Assembly: GCF_050947335.1 (NCBI RefSeq)
Contig: NW_027473352.1
Span: forward strand, 434,001 to 498,000
Length of the DNA: 64,000 nucleotides
Direction of reading: 5' to 3'
Source: Megachile rotundata
Lineage: Eukaryota > Arthropoda > Insecta > Hymenoptera > Megachilidae
Part shown: piece after piece, positions 51,351 to 61,458 of the stretch
How the letters are laid out: each line of letters opens with the position of its first letter
Position numbering within the stretch: the first letter of the stretch is position 1
Program-made: the position numbers and the translations under genes
Notes under the pieces: model-generated
Told to the model about the DNA's origin: nothing
The model's input: the letters and a program-made list of their open reading frames with translations, nothing else
Database searches by the model: none

Positions 51351-52344
51351 GATTGTGTGATCGTGATTGTGTGATCGTGATTGTGTGACCGTGATTGTGT
51401 GATCGTGATTTTGTGATTGTGTGATTGTGTGATTGAGTGATTGTGTGAATGTGTGATTGTGTTACCGTTATTGTGTGACAGTGATTGTGTGGTTGCGACT
51501 CTGTGATTGTGACTGTGTGATTGTGTGTGTGTGTTATTGTGTGATTGAGTGATTGTGTGATTGTGTGATTGTGTGATTGTGTGGTTGTGTGATTATGTGA
51601 CTGTGTGATTGTGTGATTGTGTGATTGTGCGATTGTGATTGTGTGATTGCGTGATTGCGTGATTGTGATGGTGTGATTGTATGACTGTGTGATTGTGTGA
51701 TTGTGTGATTGAGTGATTGTGTGATTGTGTGATTGCGTGATTGTGATGGTGTGATTGTATGACTGTGTGATTGTGTGATTGTGTGATTGTGAGATTGTGT
51801 GATTGTGTGATTGAGTGATTGTGTGATTGTGTGATTGTGTGATTGTGTGATTGTGTGATTGTGTGATTGTGTGATTGTGTGATTGTGTGATTGTGTGATT
51901 GTGTAATTGTGATTGTGTGATTGTGTGATTGTGTGATTGTGTGATTGTGTGATTGTGTGATTGTGTGATTGTGTGATTGAGTGATTGTGTGCTTGTGTGA
52001 TTGTCTGATTTTGTGATTGAGTGATTGTGTGATTGTGTGATTTTGTGATTGTGTGATTGTGTGATTGTGTGATTGTGTGATTGTGTGATAGTGTGATTGT
52101 GTGATTGTGTGATTGTGTGATTGTGTGATTGTGTGATTGAGTGATTGTGTGCTTGTGTGATTGTGTGATTGTGTGATTGTGTGATTGTGTGATTGTGTGA
52201 TTGTGTGATTGTGTGATTGTGTGATTGTGTGGTTGTGCGATCGTGATTGTGTGATCGTGATTGTGTGATCGCGTGATTGTGATTGTGTGATTGTGTGACT
52301 GTGATTGTGTGACCGTGATTGTGTGACCGTAATTGTGTGATCAT
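51351..52344. repeat. HOR unit 31, module position 5, shortened (994 bp)
   Basis: gacagtg and gtgtgtgtgttattg near 51528, as in units 18 and 26. After gtgtgctt near 52150 it runs straight to gtgtggtt near 52230, without the gtgcgattg and gtgtgctg part found in unit 18, a loss of 119 bp. Confidence 0.94.
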
Positions 52345-53814
52345 GATTGTGTGATCGTGATTGTGTGATCGTGATTGTGTGATCGTGATTGTGTGACCGT
52401 GATTGTGTGATCGTGATTTTGTGATTGTGTGATTGTGTGATTGTGTGATTGTGTGAATGTGTGATTGTGTTACCGTTATTGTGTGACCGTGATTGTGTGG
52501 TTGCGACTCTGTGATTGTGACTGTGTGATTGTGTGAGTGTGTTATTGTGTGATTGAGTGATTGTGTGACTGTGTGATTGTGTGATTGTGTGATTTTGTGA
52601 TTGTGTGATTGTGTGATTGTGTGACCGTGATTGTGTGACCGCGATTTTGTGACCGTGATTGTGTGACCGTGATTGAGTGACCGTGATTGAGTGACCGTGA
52701 TTGTGTGATCGTGTGATTGTGTGATTGTGTGATTGTGATTGTGTGATTGTGATTGTGTGATTGTGATTGTGTGATTGTGATTGTGTGATTGTGATTGTGT
52801 GATTGTGTCTGTGTGATTGTGTGAGTGTGTGATTGTGTGATTGTGTGATTGTGTGATTGTGTTATTGTGTGGTTGTGTGATTGTGTGACTGTGTGATTGT
52901 GTGATTGTGATTGTGTGATAGTGTCTGTGTGATTGTGTGATTGTGTGATTGTGTGATTGTGTGATTGTGTGATTGTGTGATTGTGTGATTGTGTGATTGT
53001 GTGATTGTGTGATTGTGTGATTGAGTGATTGTGTGATTGTGTGATTGTGTGATTGTGTGATTGTGTGATTGTGTGATTGTGTGATTGTGTGATTGTGTGA
53101 TTGTGTGATTGTGTGCTGTGTGATTGTGTGATTGTGTGATTGTGTGATTGTGTGATTGTGTGATTGTGTGATTGTGTGATTGTGTGATTGTGTGATTGTG
53201 TAATTGTGATTGTGTGATTGTGTGATTGTGTGATTGTGTGATTGTGTGATTGTGTAATTGTGATTGTGTGATTGTGTGATTGTGTGATTGTGTGATTGTG
53301 TGATTGTGTGATTGTGTGATTGTGTGATTGTGTGATTGTGTGATTGAGTGATTGTGTGCTTGTGTGATTGTCTGATTTTGTGATTGAGTGATTGTGTGAT
53401 TGTGTGATTTTGTGATTGTGTGATTGTGTGATTGTGTGATTGTGTGATTGTGTGATAGTGTGATTGTGTGATTGTGTGATTGTGTGATTGTGTGATTGTG
53501 TGATTGAGTGATTGTGTGCTTGTGTGATTGTGTGATTGTGTGATTGTGTGATTGTGTGATTGTGTGATTGTGTGATTGTGTGATTGTGTGATTGTGTGAT
53601 TGTGTGATTGTGTGATTGTGTGCTGTGTGATTGTGTGATTGTGTGATTGTGTGATTGTGTGATTGTGTGATTGTGTGATTGTGTGATTGTGTGATTGTGT
53701 GGTTGTGCGATCGTGATTGTGTGATCGTGATTGTGTGATCGCGTGATTGTGATTGTGTGATTGTGTGACTGTGATTGTGTGACCGTGATTGTGTGACCGT
53801 AATTGTGTGATCAT
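52345..53814. repeat. HOR unit 32 (1,470 bp)
   Basis: ccgcgatttt head, five 14-mers from 52727, gtgttattgtgtgg and gatagtgtctg. It has a longer 8-mer tail than unit 19, with a gtgtgctg slip near 53115 and two gtgtaattg, then gtctgatttt, gatag and gtgtgctg with its c at 53623. Matches unit 19 from about 53.27 kb on. Confidence 0.93.
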
Positions 53815-55332
53815 GATTGTGTGATCGTGATTGTGTGATCGTGATTGTGTGATCGTGATTGTGTGACCGTGATTGTGTGATCGTGATTTTGTGATTGTGT
53901 GATTGTGTGATTGTGTGATTGTGTGAATGTGTGATTGTGTTACCGTTATTGTGTGACCGTGATTGTGTGGTTGCGACTCTGTGATTGTGACTGTGTGATT
54001 GTGTGAGTGTGTTATTGTGTGATTGAGTGATTGTGTGACTGTGTGATTGTGTGATTGTGTGATTTTGTGATTGTGTGATTGTGTGATTGTGTGACCGTGA
54101 TTGTGTGACCGCGATTTTGTGACCGTGATTGTGTGACCGTGATTGAGTGACCGTGATTGAGTGACCGTGATTGTGTGATCGTGTGATTGTGTGATTGTGT
54201 GATTGTGATTGTGTGATTGTGATTGTGTGATTGTGATTGTGTGATTGTGATTGTGTGATTGTGATTGTGTGATTGTGATTGTGTGATTGTGATTGTGTGA
54301 TTGTGTCTGTGTGATTGTGTGAGTGTGTGATTGTGTGATTGTGTGATTGTGTGATTGTGTTATTGTGTGGTTGTGTGATTGTGTGACTGTGTGATTGTGT
54401 GATTGTGATTGTGTGATAGTGTCTGTGTGATTGTGTGAGTGTGTGATTGTGTGCTTGTGTGATTGTCTGATTTTGTGATTGAGTGATTGTGTGATTGTGT
54501 GATTTTGTGATTGTGTGATTGTGTGATTGTGTGATTGTGTGATTGTGTGATAGTGTGATTGTGTGATTGTGTGATTGTGTGATTGTGTGATTGTGTGATT
54601 GTGTGATTGTGTGATTGAGTGATTGTGTGATTGTGTGATTGTGTGATTGTGTGATTGTGTGATTGTGTGATTGTGTGATTGTGTGATTGTGTGATTGTGT
54701 GATTGTGTGCTGTGTGATTGTGTGATTGTGTGATTGTGTGATTGTGTGATTGTGTGATTGTGTGATTGTGTGATTGTGTGATTGTGTGATTGTGTAATTG
54801 TGATTGTGTGATTGTGTGATTGTGTGATTGTGTGATTGTGTGATTGTGTGATTGTGTGATTGTGTGATTGTGTGTTTGAGTGATTGTGTGCTTGTGTGAT
54901 TGTGTGATTTTGTGATTGAGTGATTGTGTGATTGTGTGATTGTGTGATTGTGTGATTGTGTGATTGTGTGATTGTGTGATTGTGTGATAGTGTGATTGTG
55001 TGATTGTGTGATTGTGTGATTGTGTGATTGTGTGATTGAGTGATTGTGTGGTTGCGACTCTGTGATTGTGACTGTGTGATTGTGTGATTGTGTGATTGTG
55101 TGATTGTGTGATTGCGTGATTGTGTGATTGTGTGATTGTGTGATTGTGTGATTGTGTGATTGTGTGATTGTGTGCTGTGTGAATGTGTGATTGTGTGATT
55201 GTGTGGTTGTGCGATCGTGATTGTGCGATCGTGATTGTGTGATCGTGATTGTGTGATCGCGTGATTGTGATTGTGTGATTGTGTGACTGTGATTGTGTGA
55301 CCGTGATTGTGTGACCGTAATTGTGTGATCAT
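53815..55332. repeat. HOR unit 33 (1,518 bp)
   Basis: Copy of unit 20 with seven 14-mers (54197-54294), the same gtgtttgag near 54876, embedded gtggttgcgactctg near 55050 and doubled cgatcg near 55210. Confidence 0.95.
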
Positions 55333-56839
55333 GATTGTGTGATCGTGATTGTGTGATCGTGATTGTGTGATCGTGATTGTGTGACCGTGATTGTGTGATC
55401 ATGATTTTGTGATTGTGTGATTGTGTGATTGTGTGATTGTGTGAATGTGTGATTGTGTTACCGTTATTGTGTGACAGTGATTGTGTGGTTGCGACTCTGT
55501 GATTGTGACTGTGTGATTGTGTGAGTGTGTTATTGTGTGATTGAGTGATTGTGTGATTGTGTGATTGTGTGATTGTGTGATTGTGTGATTGTGTGGTTGT
55601 GTGATTATGTGACTGTGTGATTGTGTGATTGTGTGATTGTGCGATTGTGATTGTGTGATTGCGTGATTGCGTGATTGTGATGGTGTGATTGTATGACTGT
55701 GTGATTGTGTGATTGTGTGATTGTGAGATTGTGTGATTGGGTGATTGAGTGATTGTGTGATTGTGTGATTGTGTGATTGTGTGAATGTGTGATTGTGTTA
55801 CCGTTATTGTGTGACCGTGATTGTGTGGTTGCGACTCTGTGAATGTGACTGTGTGATTGTGTGAGTGTGTTATTGTGTGATTGAGAGATTGTGTGATTGT
55901 GTGATTGTGTGATTGTGTGGTTGTGTGATTGTGTGACTGTGTGATTGTGTGATTGTGTGATTGTGCGATTGTGATTGTGTGATTGCGTGATTGCGTGATT
56001 GTGATGGTGTGATTGTATGACTGTGTGATTGTGTGATTGTGTGATTGTGAGATTGTGTGATTGTGTGATTGAGTGATTGTGTGATTGTGTGATTGTGTGA
56101 TTGTGTGATTGTGTGATTGTGTGCTTGTGTGATTGTGTGATTGTGTGATTGTGTGATTGTGTGATTGCGTGATTGTGATGGTGTGATTGTATGACTGTGT
56201 GATTGTGTGATTGTGTGATTGTGAGATTGTGTGATTGTGTGATTGAGTGATTGTGTGATTGTGTGATTGTGTGATTGTGTGATTGTGTGATTGTGTGATT
56301 GTGTGATTGTGTGATTGTGTGATTGTGTGATTGTGTAATTGTGATTGTGTGATTGTGTGATTGTGTGATTGTGTGATTGTGTGATTGTGTGATTGAGTGA
56401 TTGTGTGCTTGTGTGATTGTCTGATTTTGTGATTGAGTGATTGTGTGATTGTGTGATTTTGAGATTGTGTGATTGTGTGATTGTGTGATTGTGTGATTGT
56501 GTGATAGTGTGATTGTGTGATTGTGTGATTGTGTGATTGTGTGATTGTGTGATTGAGTGATTGTGTGCTTGTGTGATTGTGTGATTGTGTGATTGTGTGA
56601 TTGTGTGATTGTGTGATTGTGTGATTGTGTGATTGTGTGATTGTGTGATTGTGTGCTGTGTGATTGTGTGATTGTGTGATTGTGTGATTGTGTGATTGTG
56701 TGATTGTGTGATTGTGTGATTGTGTGGTTGTGCGATCGTGATTGTGTGATCGTGATTGTGTGATCGCGTGATTGTGATTGTGTGATTGTGTGACTGTGAT
56801 TGTGTGACCGTGATTGTGTGACCGTAATTGTGTGATCAT
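55333..56839. repeat. HOR unit 34 (1,507 bp)
   Basis: Copy of unit 21 up to 56336: gatcatgatttt at 55400-55402, gattgggtgattg near 55738, ctctgtgaatg and gattgagagattg near 55882. It then keeps gtgtaattg, gtctgatttt, a private gattttgagattg near 56458, gatag and gtgtgctg near 56655. Unit 21 lacks these; it is 149 bp shorter. Confidence 0.94.
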
Positions 56840-58330
56840 GATTGTGTGATCGTGATTGTGTGATCGTGATTGTGTGACCGTGATTGTGTGATCGTGATTT
56901 TGTGATTGTGTGATTGTGTGATTGTGTGATTGTGTGATTGTGTGAATGTGTGATTGTGTTACCGTTATTGTGTGACCGTGATTGTGTGGTTGCGACTCTG
57001 TGATTGTGACTGTGTGATTGTGTGAGTGTGTTATTGTGTGATTGTGTGATTGTGTGACTGTGTGATTGTGTGATTGTGTGATTTTGTGATTGTGTGATTG
57101 TGTGATTGTGTGACCGTGATTGTGTGACCGCGATTTTGTGACCGTGATTGTGTGACCGTGATTGAGTGACCGTGATTGAGTGACCGTGATTGTGTGATCG
57201 TGTGATTGTGTGATTGTGTGATTGTGATTGTGTGATTGTGATTGTGTGATTGTGATTGTGTGATTGTGATTGTGTGATTGTGATTGTGTGATTGTGTGAT
57301 TGTGATTGTGTGATAGTGTCTGTGTGATTGTGTGAGTGTGTGATTGTGTGATTGTGTGATTGTGAGATTGTGTGATTGTGTGATTGAGTGATTGTGTGAT
57401 TGTGTGATTGTGTGATTGTGTGATTGTGTGATTGTGTGATTGTGTGATTGTGTGATTGTGTGATTGTGTGATTGTGTGATTGTGTGATTGTGTGCTTGTG
57501 TGATTGTGTGATTGTGTGATTGTGTGATTGTGTGATTGTGTGATTGTGTGATTGTGTGATTGTGTGACTGTGTGATTGTGTGATTGTGTGATTGTGTGAT
57601 TGTGTGATTGTGTGATTGCGTGATTGTGATGGTGTGATTGTATGACTGTGTGATTGTGTGATTGTGTGATTGTGAGATTGTGTGATTGTGTGATTGAGTG
57701 ATTGTGTGATTGTGTGATTGTGTGATTGTGTGATTGTGTGATTGTGTGATTGTGTGATTGTGTGATTGTGTGATTGTGTGATTGTGTGATTGTGTAATTG
57801 TGATTGTGTGATTGTGTGATTGTGTGATTGTGTGATTGTGTGATTGTGTGATTGTGTGATTGAGTGATTGTGTGCTTGTGTGATTGTCTGATTTTGTGAT
57901 TGAGTGATTGTGTGATTGTGTGATTTTGTGATTGTGTGATTGTGTGATTATGTGATTGTGTGATTGTGTGATAGTGTGATTGTGTGATTGTGTGATTGTG
58001 TGATTGTGTGATTGTGTGATTGAGTGATTGTGTGCTTGTGTGATTGTGTGATTGTGTGATTGTGTGATTGTGTGATTGTGTGATTGTGTGATTGTGTGAT
58101 TGTGTGATTGTGTGATTGTGTGATTGTGTGATTGTGTGATTGTGTGATTGTGTGCTGTGTGATTGTGTGATTGTGTGATTGTGTGATTGTGTGATTGTGT
58201 GATTGTGTGATTGTGTGGTTGTGCGATCGTGATTGTGTGATCGTGATTGTGTGATCGCGTGATTTTGATTGTGTGATTGTGTGACTGTGATTGTGTGACC
58301 GTGATTGTGTGACCGTAATTGTGTGATCAT
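56840..58330. repeat. HOR unit 35 (1,491 bp)
   Basis: Head with two rather than three gatcg before gaccg and with gattgtg where most units have gattgag after gtgttattg (near 57040). ccgcgatttt, five 14-mers, an 8-mer, one 14-mer and gatagtgtctg, then a tail with gatggtg, gtgtaattg, gtctgatttt, a private gattatg at 57950, gatag and gtgtgctg. Confidence 0.94.
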
Positions 58331-59807
58331 GATTGTGTGATCGTGATTGTGTGATCGTGATTGTGTGATCGTGATTGTGTGACCGTGATTGTGTGATCGT
58401 GATTTTGTGATTGTGTGATTGTGTGATTGTGTGATTGTGTGAATGTGTGATTGTGTTACCGTTATTGTGTGACCGTGATTGTGTGGTTGCGACTCTGTGA
58501 TTGTGACTGTGTGATTGTGTGAGTGTGTTATTGTGTGATTGAGTGATTGTGTGACTGTGTGATTGTGTGATTGTGTGATTTTGTGATTGTGTGATTGTGT
58601 GATTGTGTGACCGTGATTGTGTGACCGCGATTTTGTGACCGTGATTGTGTGACCGTGATTGAGTGACCGTGATTGAGTGACCGTGATTGTGTGATCGTGT
58701 GATTGTGTGATTGTGTGATTGTGATTGTGTGATTGTGATTGTGTGATTGTGATTGTGTGATTGTGTGATTGTGATTGTGTGATAGTGTCTGTGTGATTGT
58801 GTGAGTGTGTGATTGTGTGATTGTGTGATTGTGAGATTGTGTGATTGTGTGATTGAGTGATTGTGTGATTGTGTGATTGTGTGATTGTGTGATTGTGTGA
58901 TTGTGTGATTGTGTGATTGTGTGATTGTGTGATTGTGTGATTGTGTGATTGTGTGATTGTGTGATTGTGTGATTGTGTGCTTGTGTGATTGTGTGATTGT
59001 GTGATTGTGTGATTGTGTGATTGTGTGATTGTGTGATTGTGTGATTGTGTGACTGTGTGATTGTGTGATTGTGTGATTGTGTGATTGTGTGATTGTGTGA
59101 TTGCGTGATTGTGATGGTGTGATTGTATGACTGTGTGATTGTGTGATTGTGTGATTGTGAGATTGTGTGATTGTGTGATTGAGTGATTGTGTGATTGTGT
59201 GATTGTGTGATTGTGTGATTGTGTGATTGTGTGATTGTGTGATTGTGTGATTGTGTGATTGTGTGATTGTGTGATTGTGTAATTGTGATTGTGTGATTGT
59301 GTGATTGTGTGATTGTGTGATTGTGTGATTGTGTGATTGTGTGATTGAGTGATTGTGTGCTTGTGTGATTGTCTGATTTTGTGATTGAGTGATTGTGTGA
59401 TTGTGTGATTTTGTGATTGTGTGATTGTGTGATTATGTGATTGTGTGATTGTGTGATAGTGTGATTGTGTGATTGTGTGATTGTGTGATTGTGTGATTGT
59501 GTGATTGAGTGATTGTGTGCTTGTGTGATTGTGTGATTGTGTGATTGTGTGATTGTGTGATTGTGTGATTGTGTGATTGTGTGATTGTGTGATTGTGTGA
59601 TTGTGTGATTGTGTGATTGTGTGCTGTGTGATTGTGTGATTGTGTGATTGTGTGATTGTGTGATTGTGTGATTGTGTGATTGTGTGATTGTGTGGTTGTG
59701 CGATCGTGATTGTGTGATAGTGATTGTGTGATCGCGTGATTGTGATTGTGTGATTGTGTGACTGTGATTGTGTGACCGTGATTGTGTGACCGTAATTGTG
59801 TGATCAT
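58331..59807. repeat. HOR unit 36 (1,477 bp)
   Basis: Adjacent copy of unit 35: three 14-mers, an 8-mer and one 14-mer, the same gattatg at 59435 and the same tail order. One closing gatcg has become gatag near 59718. The 14-bp net difference from unit 35 fits two fewer array 14-mers and one more head 14-mer. Confidence 0.94.
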
Positions 59808-61458
59808 GATTGTGTGATCGTGATTGTGTGATCGTGATTGTGTGATCGTGATTGTGTGACCGTGATTGTGTGATCGTGATTTTGTGATTGTGTGATTGTG
59901 TGATTGTGTGATTGTGTGATTGTGTGATTGTGTGAATGTGTGATTGTGTTACCGTTATTGTGTGACCGTGATTGTGTGGTTGCGACTCTGTGATTGTGAC
60001 TGTGTGATTGTGTGAGTGTGTTATTGTGTGATTGAGTGATTGTGTGACTGTGTGATTGTGTGATTGTGTGATTTTGTGATTGTGTGATTGTGTGATTGTG
60101 TGACCGTGATTGTGTGACCGCCATTTTGTGACCGTGATTGTGTGACCGTGATTGAGTGACCGTGATTGAGTGACCGTGATTGTGTGATCGTGTGATTGTG
60201 TGATTGTGTGATTGTGATTGTGTGATTGTGATTGTGTGATTGTGATTGTGTGATTGTGATTGTGTGATTGTGATTGTGTGATTGTGATTGTGTGATTGTG
60301 TCTGTGTGATTGTGTGAGTGTGTGATTGTGTGATTGTGTGATTGTGTTATTGTGTGGTTGTGTGATTGTGTGACTGTGTGATTGTGTGATTGTGATTGTG
60401 TGATAGTGTCTGTGTGATTGTGTGAGTGTGTGATTGTGTGATTGTGTGATTGTGAGATTGTGTGATTGTGTGATTGAGTGATTGTGTGATTGTGTGATTG
60501 TGTGATTGTGTGATTGTGTGATTGTGTGATTGTGTGATTGTGTGATTGTGTGATTGTGTGACTGTGTGATTGTGTGGTTGTGTGATTGTGTGATTGTGTG
60601 ATTGTGTGATTGCGTGATTGTGATGGTGTGATTGTATGACTGTGCGATTGTGTGATTGTGTGATTGTGAGATTGTGTGATTGTGTGATTGAGTGATTGTG
60701 TGATTGTGTGATTGTGTGATTGTGTGATTGTGTGATTGTGTGATTGTGTGATTGTGTGATTGTGTGATTGTGTGATTGTGTGATTGTGTGATTGTGTAAT
60801 TGTGATTGTGTGATTGTGTGATTGTGTGATTGTGTGATTGTGTGATTGTGTAATTGTGATTGTGTGATTGTGTGATTGTGTGATTGTGTGATTGTGTGAT
60901 TGTGTGATTGTGTGATTGTGTGATTGTGTGATTGTGTGATTGTGTGATTGTGTGATTGTGTGATTGTGTGATTGTGTGATTGTGTGATTGTGTAATTGTG
61001 ATTGTGTGATTGTGTGATTGTGTGATTGTGTGATTGTGTGATTGAGTGATTGTGTGCTTGTGTGATTGTCTGATTTTGTGATTGAGTGATTGTGTGATTG
61101 TGTGATTTTGTGATTGTGTGATTGTGTGATTGTGTGATTGTGTGATAGTGTGATTGTGTGATTGTGTGATTGTGTGATTGTGTGATTGTGTGATTGAGTG
61201 ATTGTGTGCTTGTGTGATTGTGTGATTGTGTGATTGTGTGATTGTGTGATTGTGTGATTGTGTGATTGTGTGATTGTGTGATTGTGTGATTGTGTGATTG
61301 TGTGCTGTGTGATTGTGTGATTGTGTGATTGTGTGATTGTGTGATTGTGTGATTGTGTGATTGTGTGATTGTGTGGTTGTGCGATCGTGATTGTGTGACT
61401 GTGATTGTGTGACTGTGATTGTGTGACCGTGATTGTGTGACCGTAATTGTGTGATCAT
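59808..61458. repeat. HOR unit 37 (1,651 bp)
   Basis: Head with ccgccatttt (c at 60122) but ordinary gaccgtg and gattgtgattg, so only one of the three linked variants. Six 14-mers from 60206, gtgttattgtgtgg, gatagtgtctg, a tail with gatggtg and three gtgtaattg. It closes with gactgtg twice where other units have gatcg (near 61396). Confidence 0.94.

Larger units (their letters stand above)
45928..52010. repeat. 6,099-bp tandem duplication, right copy
   Basis: Contains the end of unit 26, units 27-30 and the first part of unit 31. It ends where unit 31 continues gtctgattttg (52004), a continuation absent from the left copy. Confidence 0.93.
46840..56839. repeat. Ten-kb segment, copy 2 (units 27-34)
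   Basis: Second copy of units 14-21. Its 3' end keeps 149 bp in unit 34 that unit 21 lacks, and its units 31 and 32 differ in length from units 18 and 19. Neither copy is simply derived from the other. Confidence 0.92.

Noticed and set aside
49024..55332. Open frame of 2,102 codons on the - strand, and about 30 similar frames of 100-1,800 codons
   Set aside because: They consist only of the translated 8- and 14-mers. All three - frames are open through each repeat, many overlap each other in different frames, and starts and stops fall at the same HOR motifs (ATG from gatcatg; stops from gatca, gtgttatt and gttaccgtta). There is no domain, signal peptide, codon bias or upstream signal. Repeat arithmetic explains them fully.
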